A program made the position numbers and the translations under genes. The notes under the pieces are model-generated. The model was not told where the DNA came from, did no database searches, and saw nothing but the letters and a program-made list of their open reading frames with translations. From Microvirga lenta (GTDB taxonomy: Bacteria; Pseudomonadota; Alphaproteobacteria; Rhizobiales; Beijerinckiaceae), in NCBI RefSeq assembly GCF_020532555.1, contig NZ_JAJBBR010000005.1, forward strand, positions 62,001 through 126,000: a stretch of DNA of 64,000 bases, written 5' to 3'. Of this stretch, positions 16,207-25,575 are shown one piece after another. Every line of letters begins with the position of its first letter. Within the stretch, counting starts at the first letter, position 1.

Positions 16207-16470
16207 ATGGCGGATGGCAGGATGACCGACACCACTTCGATCAAGACCCTCCCCTTCGAGAAGGCCCTGGCCGAGCTCGAGGAAATCGTGCGGCGGCTCG
16301 AGCGCGGCGATGTTCCGCTGGAGGATTCCATCGCGATCTACGAGCGCGGCGAGGCGCTCAAGAAGCATTGCGAGCAGCTTCTGAAGAAGGCCGAGGCGCG
16401 AATCGAGAAGATCACCGTCGGTCCGGACGGCCAGGCTTCCGGCACGACGCCGCTCGACGTCGCCGAATAG
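16207..16470 (+). CDS. xseB: Exodeoxyribonuclease VII small subunit
   Basis: 87 residues. The family core is clear: '[20 protein letters not shown]' followed by '[20 protein letters not shown]'. XseB pairs with XseA to degrade single-stranded DNA. Start could be the ATG at 16207 or the in-frame ATG at 16222. It precedes dxs, an arrangement common in proteobacteria; here the usual intervening ispA is absent and 105 bases separate the two genes. Confidence 0.92.
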   Translation: MADGRMTDTTSIKTLPFEKALAELEEIVRRLERGDVPLEDSIAIYERGEALKKHCEQLLKKAEARIEKITVGPDGQASGTTPLDVAE

Positions 16471-16575
16471 CCCGGTTTCCCAAGGGAAACGGCCAAGTCT
16501 TCGGTTTGACCAAGCCCCTTCCCAACCCTATCTGCTGAACAGAAGGCCGCTGCAACCGCTCTGGCGAGAACAAAT

Positions 16576-18483
16576 TTGTCCACACCTCTCCTCGACACCA
16601 TCAAAACCCCGGACGATCTCCGTCAGCTTTCCGAGAACCAGCTCCGGCAGGTGGCGGACGAGCTGCGCAGCGAGACGATCAGTGCCGTTTCCGTTACCGG
16701 CGGGCATCTCGGGGCGGGCCTGGGCGTGGTCGAGCTGACGGTCGCGCTTCACTACGTGTTCGACACGCCCCGCGACCGGCTGATCTGGGACGTGGGACAC
16801 CAGGCCTATCCGCACAAGATTCTCACCGGCCGCCGCGACCGCATCCGCACCCTGCGTCAGGGCGGCGGGCTGTCGGGCTTCACCAAGCGGGCGGAAAGCG
16901 AGTACGACCCGTTCGGCGCGGCCCATTCCTCCACCTCGATCTCGGCCGGCCTCGGCATGGCCGTGGCGCGGGACCTGGAGGAGAAGCACAACAACGTGAT
17001 CGCGGTGATCGGCGACGGGGCCATGTCGGCCGGCATGGCCTATGAGGCCATGAACAACGCGGGCGCCATGCATTCGCGCCTCATCGTCATCCTCAACGAC
17101 AACGACATGTCCATCGCGCCGCCCACCGGCGCCATGTCGTCCTATCTCGCCCGCCTCGTCTCCGGCGGCACCTACCGGGGCCTGCGCGAGACAGCCAAGC
17201 AGCTGGCGAAGAAGCTGCCCAAATTCATCTACGAAAAGGCCCAGCGCGCCGAGGAATATGCCCGCGGCTTCTGGACCGGCGGCACCATGTTCGAGGAGCT
17301 CGGCTTCTACTACGTGGGCCCCATCGACGGCCACAACCTCGACCACCTGCTGCCGATTCTGAAGAACGTGCGCGATTCCGGCACCGGGCCGATCCTGGTC
17401 CACGTGGTGACGCAGAAGGGCAAGGGCTACGCCCCGGCGGAGGCCTCCGCCGACAAGTATCACGGCGTCGTCACCTTCGACGTGGTGACGGGCGCCCAGA
17501 CCAAGGCCAAGGCCAATGCCCCGGCCTACACCAAGGTCTTCGGCGAGAGCCTGATCAAGGAAGCCCGGCAGGACGACAAGATCGTCGCCATCACGGCCGC
17601 CATGCCCACCGGCACGGGCGTCGACATGTTCTCCAAGGAATTCCCCGGCCGCACCTTCGACGTGGGCATCGCCGAACAGCACGCGGTGACCTTCGCGGCC
17701 GGCATGGCGACGGAGGGCTACAAGCCGTTCTGCGCCATCTACTCCACCTTCCTGCAGCGCGCCTACGACCAGGTCGTCCACGACGTGGCGATCCAGAACC
17801 TGCCGGTTCGCTTCGCCCTCGACCGCGCCGGTCTCGTGGGCGCGGACGGACCGACCCATGCGGGCTCGTTCGACGTGGCCTATCTCGGCTGCCTGCCCAA
17901 CATGGTCATCATGGCGGCGGCGGACGAGGCGGAGCTCGTCCACATGGTCGCGACCGCGGCCGCCTACGATGCCGGTCCCATCGCCTTCCGCTACCCTCGC
18001 GGCGAAGGCGTGGGCGTGGACATGCCCGAGCGGGGCGTGCCGCTCCCCATCGGCAAGGGCCGCATCATGCGCGAGGGCAGCCGCATCGCCATCCTGTCGC
18101 TGGGAACGCGCCTCGGCGAAGCCCTCAAGGCGGCCGAGGAGCTGGAAGCGCGCGGCCTCTCCACCACGGTGGCCGATGCCCGCTTCGCCAAGCCCCTCGA
18201 CGAGGAGCTGATCCTGCGGCTCGCCCGCGACCACGAGGTGCTGATCACCGTGGAGGAAGGCTCCGTCGGCGGCTTCGGCTCCTTCGTGCTGCAGCTCCTG
18301 TCCGACAAGGGCGCGCTGGACCGCGGCACCCTGAAGGTCCGCTCGATGATCCTGCCGGACACCTATATCGACCAGGACAAGCCGGAGCGCATGTATGCCC
18401 AGGCCGGCCTGGACGCGGCCGGCATCGTCACCAAGGTGTTCGAGGCCCTGGGCCGCGAGGAGCCGCGCCAGGCCAGGGCCTGA
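16576..18483 (+). CDS. dxs: 1-deoxy-D-xylulose-5-phosphate synthase
   Basis: 635 residues, full length. It joins pyruvate and glyceraldehyde-3-phosphate, the first step of the MEP isoprenoid pathway, using thiamine diphosphate. Seen: '[20 protein letters not shown]', '[15 protein letters not shown]', the thiamine-binding '[18 protein letters not shown]', '[17 protein letters not shown]', '[16 protein letters not shown]' with the catalytic Glu, and '[14 protein letters not shown]'. The start is TTG at 16576: it gives the conserved N-terminus ([15 protein letters not shown]) and no ATG fits. ispE of the same pathway is at 52 kb. Confidence 0.95.
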   Translation: MSTPLLDTIKTPDDLRQLSENQLRQVADELRSETISAVSVTGGHLGAGLGVVELTVALHYVFDTPRDRLIWDVGHQAYPHKILTGRRDRIRTLRQGGGLSGFTKRAESEYDPFGAAHSSTSISAGLGMAVARDLEEKHNNVIAVIGDGAMSAGMAYEAMNNAGAMHSRLIVILNDNDMSIAPPTGAMSSYLARLVSGGTYRGLRETAKQLAKKLPKFIYEKAQRAEEYARGFWTGGTMFEELGFYYVGPIDGHNLDHLLPILKNVRDSGTGPILVHVVTQKGKGYAPAEASADKYHGVVTFDVVTGAQTKAKANAPAYTKVFGESLIKEARQDDKIVAITAAMPTGTGVDMFSKEFPGRTFDVGIAEQHAVTFAAGMATEGYKPFCAIYSTFLQRAYDQVVHDVAIQNLPVRFALDRAGLVGADGPTHAGSFDVAYLGCLPNMVIMAAADEAELVHMVATAAAYDAGPIAFRYPRGEGVGVDMPERGVPLPIGKGRIMREGSRIAILSLGTRLGEALKAAEELEARGLSTTVADARFAKPLDEELILRLARDHEVLITVEEGSVGGFGSFVLQLLSDKGALDRGTLKVRSMILPDTYIDQDKPERMYAQAGLDAAGIVTKVFEALGREEPRQARA

Positions 18484-18563
18484 GGGCCGGCTCGCCTCTC
18501 CGGTCGGGGAAGGCCGGAACGCAGATCCGGGTGAGGGCCGCGACATCTTAGAACGTGGTGCCT

Positions 18564-18601
18564 TTCCCTCCCCCTTGTGGGGGAGAGGGCTGGGCGGCGC
18601 C
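18564..18601. repeat. Dispersed repeat, partial copy F
   Basis: Only one arm remains: 'ttccctcccccttgtggggg' followed by 'agagggctgggcggcgcc'. It is the reverse complement of the right arm and rim of the complete copies. It sits between dxs and tlyA, so the element is transcribed within this gene cluster. Confidence 0.65.
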
Positions 18602-18671
18602 ACCCGAACCTGAACCAGAGAGTGCCCATCCCGGCTCGCAACCGACCCGCAATGCAAGCAGCAGGAATTCC

Positions 18672-19400
18672 ATGACCCGCAAGCGTGCCGACGTGGTTCT
18701 GGTCGAGCGCGGCTTCTTCACGAGCCGCGCCCGGGCGCAGGAGGCGATTGCGGCCGGGCTCGTGACCGTAAACGGCGCCGTGATCCGCAAGGCCTCGGAC
18801 GCGGTGCCGGACGAGGCGGCGATCACCGCCGAGCAGCCGCACCCTTACGTCTCGCGCGGCGGCGTGAAGCTGGCTGCGGCGCTCGATGCCTTCGCCATCG
18901 ATCCTGACGGCTGCATCTGCCTCGATGTCGGCGCCTCCACGGGCGGGTTCACGGAGGTGCTGCTCGGACGCGGCGCGGCCCATGTCTATGCGGTCGATGT
19001 GGGCCACGGCCAACTGCACCCGAAGGTGGCGCAGGATCCCCGCGTGACGAACCTCGAAGGCACGGATGCGCGCGCGCTCACGCCGGATCTGATCCCGCGC
19101 GCCGCCGACCTGCTCGTCTCGGACGTGAGCTTCATTTCGCTCAAGCTCGTGCTGCCCGCCGCCGTCGCGCTGCTGAAGCCCCGCGCCACCCTGGCGGTTC
19201 TCGTGAAGCCGCAATTCGAGGCGGGGCGCGACCATGTGAAGAAGGGCATCGTGCGCGACGAGGCCGTGCATCGCGCCGTCTGCGAGGATATGACGGCCTT
19301 CGTCGCATCCCTCGGCTTCACGCCGCTGGGGCTCGTCCCCTCGCCCATCGAGGGCGGGGACGGCAATCGGGAATTCCTTTTGGGAGCACGCCGTGGCTGA
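18672..19400 (+). CDS. tlyA: TlyA-family rRNA methyltransferase / hemolysin-like
   Basis: 242 residues. The N-terminal S4 RNA-binding domain (about 4-65: RADVVLVERGFFTSRARAQE, IAAGLVTVNG) is followed by 'YVSRGGVKLAAALDAF'. The FtsJ-like methyltransferase domain comes next: SAM loop 'LDVGASTGGFTEVLLGRGA', 'LVSDVSFISLKLVLP', 'LVKPQFEAGRDHV'. TlyA proteins 2'-O-methylate cytidines in 16S and 23S rRNA. The ATG at 18672 starts at the S4 domain. It overlaps the next gene by eight bases. Confidence 0.92.
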   Translation: MTRKRADVVLVERGFFTSRARAQEAIAAGLVTVNGAVIRKASDAVPDEAAITAEQPHPYVSRGGVKLAAALDAFAIDPDGCICLDVGASTGGFTEVLLGRGAAHVYAVDVGHGQLHPKVAQDPRVTNLEGTDARALTPDLIPRAADLLVSDVSFISLKLVLPAAVALLKPRATLAVLVKPQFEAGRDHVKKGIVRDEAVHRAVCEDMTAFVASLGFTPLGLVPSPIEGGDGNREFLLGARRG

Positions 19401-20643
19401 ACAGGTGACCATCACGCGTCTCGGCGCGAAGGCTGACGGGATCGCGGAAAGCGCGTCCGGCCCGGTCTTCGTGCCCATGGCGCTGCCGGGCGAGACCGTC
19501 ACCATCGAGCGGGACGGCGCGCGGGCGCGCCTCGTCTCGGTGGATGCGGCGTCGCCCGAGCGCGAGACGCCTTTCTGCCCCTATTTCGACGCCTGCGGCG
19601 GCTGCGCGACCCAGCACATGCGGCACGGCTTCTATCAGGACTGGAAGCGGGACACCCTGGTCCACACCCTGCGGCAGGCGCGGATCGAGGCCCCCGTCGC
19701 TCCGCTCATCGACGCCCATGGTGACGGGCGGCGGCGGGTGACCCTGCATGTGCGCTTTCCCGACCGTGCCATGCGCGTGGGCTACATGGCCGCGCGCAGT
19801 CACGAGGTGGTGGAGATCGCGTTCTGCCCCATCGCGGAACCCGCCCTGAAACATGCCGCGCCTCCGGTGGCGCGGGCGATCGGCGAGCACCTGCGCAGTT
19901 CCCGCAAGCCCCTCGACATCCAGATCACGGCGGTCGAGACCGGCCTCGACGTGGACGTGCGCGGCCACGGGCCGCTCATGGACAAGGACCGGCTGAGCCT
20001 GATCGGCCTGGCCGAGAAGCTCGACCTGGCGCGCCTGTCGATCCACGGGGACGTGGTGGTGGAGCGCCGCCCGCCCGCGATCCGCATGGGCAAGGCCCTG
20101 GTCGTGCCTCCTGCCGGCTCCTTCCTGCAGGCCACGCGCCTGGGCGAAGAGACGCTGGCCGGGCTGGTGACCGAGGCCTGCCAGGGGGCCAAGCGCGTGG
20201 CGGACCTGTTCTCGGGCGTGGGCCCCTTCGCCCTGCGCCTCGCCGAGAAGGCGGAAGTCCATGCGGTGGAAACCGAGGCGGGCGCCATCGCCGCCCTCGA
20301 CAAGGCGTTTCGCGCCACGCCGGGCCTGCGCCGGGTCACGAGCGAAGCACGCGACCTCTTCCGCCGTCCGCTCCTGACGCCGGAGCTCAATGCGTTCGAC
20401 GCGGTGGTCATCGACCCGCCGCGGGCGGGCGCGGAAGCGCAGGCGAAGCAGCTTGCCGTCTCCAAGGTGCCCCTGATCGTCAGCGTCTCCTGCGACGCCG
20501 CCACCTTCGCCCGCGACGCCGCGATCCTGATGGGCTCGGGCTACCGGCTGGAGCGCGTCGTGCCGGTGGACCAGTTCAAGCACAGCCCGCATCTCGAAGT
20601 GATCGGCATCCTGCGGCGCGAGACCGCGAAGAAGCGGCGGTAG
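19393..20643 (+). CDS. Class I SAM-dependent RNA (uracil-5-) methyltransferase, RlmD/TrmA family
   Basis: 416 residues. An N-terminal TRAM-like domain (about 1-55) is followed by an iron-sulfur cluster motif 'CPYFDACGGCATQH' and a fourth Cys near 'FCPIAEP'. The methyltransferase domain has 'VADLFSGVGPFALRLAEKAE', 'VIDPPRAG', and 'IVSVSCDAATFARD' with the catalytic Cys. It methylates C5 of a uridine in rRNA or tRNA; the exact site is not predictable. It starts with GTG at 19393 inside tlyA, so translation is coupled and the pair forms an RNA-modification operon. Confidence 0.9.
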   Translation: MAEQVTITRLGAKADGIAESASGPVFVPMALPGETVTIERDGARARLVSVDAASPERETPFCPYFDACGGCATQHMRHGFYQDWKRDTLVHTLRQARIEAPVAPLIDAHGDGRRRVTLHVRFPDRAMRVGYMAARSHEVVEIAFCPIAEPALKHAAPPVARAIGEHLRSSRKPLDIQITAVETGLDVDVRGHGPLMDKDRLSLIGLAEKLDLARLSIHGDVVVERRPPAIRMGKALVVPPAGSFLQATRLGEETLAGLVTEACQGAKRVADLFSGVGPFALRLAEKAEVHAVETEAGAIAALDKAFRATPGLRRVTSEARDLFRRPLLTPELNAFDAVVIDPPRAGAEAQAKQLAVSKVPLIVSVSCDAATFARDAAILMGSGYRLERVVPVDQFKHSPHLEVIGILRRETAKKRR

Positions 20644-20652
20644 CACCGACCC

Positions 20653-20820
20653 GCTCTCCTCCCCACGGACCTCGCCCGGCTCGAAGACTCACGCCGGAAG
20701 CACCGCGTTGCTCTCCTCCCCCTTTGTGGGGAGGAGGTGGAGGTGGGGGTGTGGGCGCCATCCTGGTTCCAGTCCTGCGCCGGCACCCCCACCCTGGCCC
20801 TCCCCACAAGGGGGAGGGAA
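20653..20820. repeat. Dispersed repeat copy D
   Basis: The core is about 20710-20820. Outer stem and arms match copies B and C, but the centre is of a second type, 'ccatcctggttccagtcctg', flanked by gcgcc. A lead unit 'tctcctccccacggacctcg' lies at about 20654. It sits between two converging 3' ends (rlmD-like gene and yedK). Confidence 0.85.
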
Positions 20821-20913
20821 TAGGCGTCGCGCTGAACACCGCCACATCCGGAGACGTCGCAATCCCTCGCCTGGTCGCAGGGCTAGCGCAGCATGAGGAG
20901 AAAGAGGCGCTCT

Positions 20914-21663
20914 CTAAAACAGCTTCCCCTGCCCGTCCTCGTCGCTGGAGCGCGGCTTGGCGGCCTTGCGCTTCGACTCCCCGACCGGCTTCGCCTCCGG
21001 CTCGGTCAGTGGCTCCTGCACGCCGGGATCGTCGTTCTCGACCTTGTTCACGCGGCTCGACACCGGCACCAGGTCGAGCCAGTCGTCCGGGCACGGGCGC
21101 ACGAGGCGCATCGCGTCCGCGCGCTCGTCGGACACGTCGAGCCATGAGCCGATATCGTCCGGCGACAGGATCACCGGCATCCGGTCGTGCACGGCGGAGA
21201 GCGTGCCGTTGGCGTCCGTGGTCACGATGGCGGCGGTGTCGATCTCGCCGCCGTTCGGGTCCATGTAGGTCTCCCACAATCCGGCGAGCGGCATCGGTCC
21301 GCGATGGCGCGGACGGATGAGGAAGGGCGCCTTCTCGCGCCCGTGGCGCTGCCACTCATAGAAGCCGTCGGCGAGGAAGATGCAGCGCCGCCGCTTGAGC
21401 GCCGCCTTGAAGGTGGGCTTGGTCTCCAGGGTCTCGCCGCGCGCGTTGATGACGAGGGGGAAGTCCTTCGGATCCTTGACCCAGGACGGCAGGAAGCCCC
21501 AGCGCACGAGCATGAAATGCCGCGCGCCCCTGTCCTCCATGACGATGGGCACGGGCTGGGTCGGCGCCACGTTGAAGCGGGGCGGAAAGTTCGGCTGCTC
21601 CGGATAGCCGTAGAACTCCCGATAGGTGTCGGGAGGCAGGGTGATGGCGTAGCGCCCGCACAT
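20914..21663 (-). CDS. yedK: SOS response-associated peptidase / abasic-site crosslinking protein (YedK/HMCES)
   Basis: 249 residues. The N-terminus MCGRYA exposes the catalytic Cys2 after Met removal. Conserved active-site pieces are 'RFNVAPTQPVPIV', 'WGFLPSWVKD', 'LVINARGETLETKPTFKAAL', 'FLADGFYEWQ' with the Glu, and 'AVHDRMPVIL' with the His. The family forms a covalent thiazolidine link with abasic sites in single-stranded DNA, shielding them. The last ~40 residues are a charged, Lys-rich tail of low complexity. I saw no SOS box upstream. Confidence 0.92.
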   Translation of the reverse strand: MCGRYAITLPPDTYREFYGYPEQPNFPPRFNVAPTQPVPIVMEDRGARHFMLVRWGFLPSWVKDPKDFPLVINARGETLETKPTFKAALKRRRCIFLADGFYEWQRHGREKAPFLIRPRHRGPMPLAGLWETYMDPNGGEIDTAAIVTTDANGTLSAVHDRMPVILSPDDIGSWLDVSDERADAMRLVRPCPDDWLDLVPVSSRVNKVENDDPGVQEPLTEPEAKPVGESKRKAAKPRSSDEDGQGKLF

Positions 21664-21774
21664 GGTGGTGTCCTCCGCTCCGTCGTGTCTTACACCATCC
21701 TCATCCCGAGGAGCAGCCGCAAGGCTGCCTCTCCGGGAGAAGTCCCGCGGATCCGGGAGACGCCTCCCGGGACT

Positions 21775-22770
21775 TCACAGCCACCGCTTCCAGCGGAAGA
21801 ACAGATAGGGCAGCACGGCGGCCAGGATCATCAAGCCGATGGCGAAGGGATAGCCGTGCTCCCATTCCAGCTCGGGCATGAGCCTGAAGTTCATGCCGTA
21901 CATGGAAGCGACCAGGGTCGGCGGCAGGAAGATCACCGACATGACCGAGAACAGCTTGATGATGTCGTTCTGCTCGATGGTCACGAGGCCCAGCGTCGCA
22001 TCGAGCAGGAACTGCAGCTTGTTCGACAGGAACGTCGCGTGCTCCTCGATGGACTGCACGTCGCGCAGCGCCGTGCGCCATTCCGCCTGATAGCCGTGGG
22101 AGCGCTGCGGCCGCGGCATCGAGGCCGAGAGGAACAGGAGCAGGCGCTCCACCGTCACCATGCTCTCGCGCACGTTGGAGATGAGATCGCCCTTGCGGCC
22201 GATGGATTTCAGCGCGGCCCGGAAGGCGGCGGCGCGGCGGGTGCCCGCCCGGTCGTTGTCGAAGACCGATTGCGACAGGCGGTCGATGCGCGAGCCCACA
22301 TTGCCGAGGATTTCCGCCGCCCGGTCGATGATGGTCTCGATGAGCCCGTCGAGCACCGCCTCCGGCTGGTGGCGGCAGCCTCCCGGCTTCACGGCGCGGG
22401 ACATGAACATGGTGAAGGAGCGCGGCTCCCCGTAACGCACCGTCACGAGCGCCCTCTCCGTCAGGATGAACGACACGTCGATGAGCTTGGGCACTTCCGT
22501 CTCGGACGAGCAGAGAACGCGCACGGTCATGTAGCGCGCGTTGTTCTCGGTATAGAGGATCTCGGACGGCTCGATATCGGCCATCTCCTCCCGGGTCGGG
22601 ATCTCGATGTTGAGATGCTGCTCGACGAGCCGGTCCTCCTCCCGGGTGGGCTCGATCAGGTCGATCCAGAGGGCGTCGTCGGGGATCTGCTCTCCCGGAC
22701 GCAGGGCATACCTGTCGAGGGATTGCTCCGAGAGCCCTGCCTTTTCCGCCGGCCGGTGAATCAAGATCAT
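21775..22770 (-). CDS. corA: CorA-type magnesium/cobalt transporter
   Basis: 331 residues. A large cytoplasmic N-terminal domain is followed by two C-terminal membrane helices (FSVMSVIFLPPTLVASMYGM and PFAIGLMILAAVLPYLFF) joined by the signature 'YGMNFRLMPELEWEHGY' loop (GMN selectivity motif). It is a pentameric Mg2+ channel of the inner membrane. A long coiled helix (TVERLLLFLSASMPRPQRSH and beyond) leads into the pore. Monocistronic on the minus strand. Confidence 0.93.
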   Translation of the reverse strand: MILIHRPAEKAGLSEQSLDRYALRPGEQIPDDALWIDLIEPTREEDRLVEQHLNIEIPTREEMADIEPSEILYTENNARYMTVRVLCSSETEVPKLIDVSFILTERALVTVRYGEPRSFTMFMSRAVKPGGCRHQPEAVLDGLIETIIDRAAEILGNVGSRIDRLSQSVFDNDRAGTRRAAAFRAALKSIGRKGDLISNVRESMVTVERLLLFLSASMPRPQRSHGYQAEWRTALRDVQSIEEHATFLSNKLQFLLDATLGLVTIEQNDIIKLFSVMSVIFLPPTLVASMYGMNFRLMPELEWEHGYPFAIGLMILAAVLPYLFFRWKRWL

Positions 22771-22812
22771 ACGCGTCGCCCCAGTTGTCCCGCCGAGGTT
22801 CTAGCAGAACTT

Positions 22813-23664
22813 CTATGACGATGGTGAGAGGGGCGGCGTATCGTCCGGCACGAAGAAATCGGGCATCAGCGGCTTCGTCGGATCGACCCGGTACTTCTCG
22901 AAATCCGTCACGCCCTCTCCGGAGAGGAATACGTCGTCGATGAGGAACCGGCCGGTAAAGCCCTTCGAGGGCTTCAGGAAGACCGCGTGGGCCGCATCGG
23001 CCAGGATCTCGGGCGTGCGGCTCGCCTGCACGATCTCGTCGCCGCCGAGCAGGTTCTTCACTGCGCTGGTGGCGATGGTGGTGCGCGGCCAGAGCGCGTT
23101 GACCGCGATGCCCCTGCCCCGCAACTCGCCCGCCAGCCCGAGCACACACAGGCTCATCCCGTATTTCGCGATGCTGTAGGCGAGATGCGGCGCGAACCAT
23201 TTCTCGCTCATGTCGAGGGGCGGCGACAGCATGAGGATGTGCGGATTCTCGGCCTTCTCCAGATGCGGGATCGCGTATTTCGACACCATGTAGGTGCCGC
23301 GCGTGTTGATCTGGTGCATCAGGTCGAACCGCTTCATGTCCGTGTGCGGCGTCGGCGTGAGGCTGATGGCGCTGGCGTTGTTCACGACGATGTCGAGGCC
23401 GCCGAAGGTCTCCACCGTCTTGGCGATGGCGCCCTTCACCGCCTCCTCGTCGCGCACGTCGACCACGAGCGGCAGGGCCTTGCCGCCCGCCGCTTCGATC
23501 TCCTTCGCGGCCGTGTAGATCGTTCCGGGCAGCTTCGGGTGCGGCTCGGCGGTCTTGGCCGCGATGACCACGTTGGCGCCGTCCTGCGCCGCCCGCAGGC
23601 CGATGGCGAGGCCGATGCCGCGGGAGGCGCCGGTGATGAAGAGGGTCTTGCCGTTGAGCGTCAT
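22813..23664 (-). CDS. SDR family oxidoreductase (HSDL2-like)
   Basis: 283 residues. The Rossmann start 'LFITGASRGIGLAIGLRAAQ' (TGxxxGIG), 'DIVVNNASAISL' (NNAS), a catalytic Tyr-Lys in 'LAYSIAKYGMSLC' and a following 'INVNALWP'-like turn (VNALWPRTTIAT) identify a classical short-chain dehydrogenase. The pattern NxP and the 'PPLDMSEKW' loop resemble the HSDL2/SDR13 group, linked in animals to fatty acid metabolism. The start at 23664 lies four bases after the stop of the acyl-CoA dehydrogenase gene, so the two form an operon, probably for acyl-CoA breakdown. Confidence 0.85.
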   Translation of the reverse strand: MTLNGKTLFITGASRGIGLAIGLRAAQDGANVVIAAKTAEPHPKLPGTIYTAAKEIEAAGGKALPLVVDVRDEEAVKGAIAKTVETFGGLDIVVNNASAISLTPTPHTDMKRFDLMHQINTRGTYMVSKYAIPHLEKAENPHILMLSPPLDMSEKWFAPHLAYSIAKYGMSLCVLGLAGELRGRGIAVNALWPRTTIATSAVKNLLGGDEIVQASRTPEILADAAHAVFLKPSKGFTGRFLIDDVFLSGEGVTDFEKYRVDPTKPLMPDFFVPDDTPPLSPSS

Positions 23665-23668
23665 GGGA

Positions 23669-25450
23669 TCAGCTCGCCAGCGCCAGGTTGGCGTCCTGCA
23701 GGAAACCGGCACCGCCCATCACCGTCTCCTCCAGGCCCCTCGCGCCCACTGCGATGTTCTCCGCGAAGAACCGGCAGAGCGCGATGCGCGCCGGATGGGC
23801 CGGATCGCCGTCGCCTCCCGCCATCAGGGCATTGGCGACGAGCGCGCCCTGGGCCAGGGCCGCGCCGCCCTGCGCGAGAGCGAAGAGGCGCAGGTAAGGC
23901 GTCGCACCCGCCAGCGCTTCGGCCGGCGCGTTCGAGGACGCGGCCTTGAGGAGATGGCTCGTCGCCCGGTCGAGGCTCTCGACGGCGTCGCGCAGGCGCG
24001 GTGCGGTGGCGCCGAAGGCGGGCGTGCTCTCCTTCAGGAGCCGGGCGACGACCGCGCGCATGGCGGCGATCTGCGCCTGCACCGTGGCGCCGCCGGAAAG
24101 CGGCAGCTTGCGGGTGACGAGATCGATGGCCTGGATGCCGTTGGTGCCCTCGTAGATCGGGGCGATGCGGGCATCGCGCAGGTGCTGCGCCGCGCCCGTC
24201 TCCTCGATGAAGCCCATGCCGCCATGGACCTGCACCCCCAGCGACGCGACCTCCATGCCCACATCCGTGGAGAAGGCCTTCGCGACCGGCGTGAGCAGGG
24301 AGGCGCGCTCATGGGCCTTCCTGCGGCTCGCCTCGTCCGTCTCCAGATGGGCGCGGTCGAGGGCCTCCGCCGTCATGTAGCAGATGGCGCGGGCGGCGGC
24401 CGTGAGCGCCTTCATGGTCAGGAGGTTCCGCTGCACGTCCGGATGCGCCACGATGGGGCTCATGCCCTCGACGGCGCCCATGGCGGCGCGGCCCTGCCTG
24501 CGCTCGTTGGCATAGCCCAGCGCCTGCTGGTAGGCGCGCTCCGCGATGGCGACGCCCTGCAGGCCCACCGCGAGGCGGGCGTTGTTCATCATCGTGAACA
24601 TGCAGTTGAGGCCCCGGTTCTCCTCGCCGACGAGCCAGCCCACGGCGCCGCCGTTATCGCCGAAGATCATGGTGCAGGTGGGCGAGGCATGGATGCCGAG
24701 CTTGTGCTCGATGGAGTGGCAGCGCACGTCGTTGCGGGCGCCGTCCGGCAGGAATTTCGGCACCAGGAAGAGCGAGATGCCGCGGGTGCCCGCCGGCGCA
24801 TCCGGCAGGCGCGCCAGCACCAGATGCACGATGTTGTCGGTGAGGTCGTGCTCCCCGTAGGTGATGAAGATCTTCTGTCCCGTGATCTTGTAGGCGCCGT
24901 CGCCCGCGGGTTCGGCGCGGGTGCGCAGGGCCGCGAGGTCGGAGCCCGCCTGCGGCTCCGTCAGGTTCATGGTCGCGGTCCACTCGCCGGAGACGAGCTT
25001 TTCCAGGTAGCGGCCCTTGAGATCCTCCGACCCGTGCTTGATCAGCGCCTCGATGGCGCCCATGGTCAGGACCGGGCCGATGCCGAAGGCCATGGAGGCG
25101 GCGTTCCACATCTCGACGCAGGCGGAGTTGAGCAGCGTCGGCAATCCCTGCCCGCCATACTCGACCGGCCCCGGCAGGGCGTTCCAGCCCGCCTCCGTCC
25201 AGGCCTTGTAGGCCTGCTTCCAGCCGGGCGCGGTGGTCACGACCCCGTCCTTGAGGGTTGCGCCATGCTTGTCGCCCTCCCGGTTCAGGGGCGCGATGAC
25301 GTCGTTCGCGAAGCGCCCCGCCTCCTCCAGGATCGTCTGGGCCAGATCGACCGAGAGATCGGGATAGAGGCCGTCTTCGAGGGCACGGTCGAGACCGGCC
25401 ACATGACGCATCGTAAAGACGATGTCGGAGACGGGCGCGCGATAGGTCAT
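23669..25450 (-). CDS. Acyl-CoA dehydrogenase with C-terminal extension (DmdC-like)
   Basis: 593 residues, the long bacterial type. FAD and substrate segments: 'WTATMNLTEPQAGSDLAALR', 'ITGQKIFITYGEHDLTDNIV', 'GLQGVAIAERAYQQALGYAN', and 'RDARIAPIYEGTNGIQAIDL' with the active-site Glu. The extra ~130-residue C-terminal domain places it with the 3-methylmercaptopropionyl-CoA dehydrogenase-like / AidB-neighbouring group rather than short-chain enzymes. It passes electrons to ETF and so to the ETF-QO encoded at 55 kb. The ATG at 25450 has AGAGGAAA as ribosome-binding site. Upstream gene of a two-gene operon with the SDR. Confidence 0.9.
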   Translation of the reverse strand: MTYRAPVSDIVFTMRHVAGLDRALEDGLYPDLSVDLAQTILEEAGRFANDVIAPLNREGDKHGATLKDGVVTTAPGWKQAYKAWTEAGWNALPGPVEYGGQGLPTLLNSACVEMWNAASMAFGIGPVLTMGAIEALIKHGSEDLKGRYLEKLVSGEWTATMNLTEPQAGSDLAALRTRAEPAGDGAYKITGQKIFITYGEHDLTDNIVHLVLARLPDAPAGTRGISLFLVPKFLPDGARNDVRCHSIEHKLGIHASPTCTMIFGDNGGAVGWLVGEENRGLNCMFTMMNNARLAVGLQGVAIAERAYQQALGYANERRQGRAAMGAVEGMSPIVAHPDVQRNLLTMKALTAAARAICYMTAEALDRAHLETDEASRRKAHERASLLTPVAKAFSTDVGMEVASLGVQVHGGMGFIEETGAAQHLRDARIAPIYEGTNGIQAIDLVTRKLPLSGGATVQAQIAAMRAVVARLLKESTPAFGATAPRLRDAVESLDRATSHLLKAASSNAPAEALAGATPYLRLFALAQGGAALAQGALVANALMAGGDGDPAHPARIALCRFFAENIAVGARGLEETVMGGAGFLQDANLALAS

Positions 25451-25575
25451 GGTGTTTCCTCTCAGAAGCGGCTGGCTTTTGATATTGACGCGTGTTGCCG
25501 CGCAGTTAAACCCGCCCAGGCACGCCAATCCCGCCTGGATTGAAGGATAGTTTAGACGTGAACGATCATGGGTCA

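Noticed and set aside
16475-16490. GTTTCCC-AA-GGGAAAC after xseB as a terminator
   Set aside because: The loop would be only two bases and no T-run follows, so termination is not convincing.
16528-18657. A 709-codon open frame antisense to dxs
   Set aside because: No family resemblance, and it runs through the repeat fragment between dxs and tlyA.
20653-20820. Dispersed repeats as insertion sequences
   Set aside because: No transposase frame within or beside any copy and no target-site duplication that I could make out.
21664-21774. An SOS box before yedK, given its family name
   Set aside because: No GTTC-N7-GTTC in the upstream region; only a weak relative of the second palindromic repeat is present.
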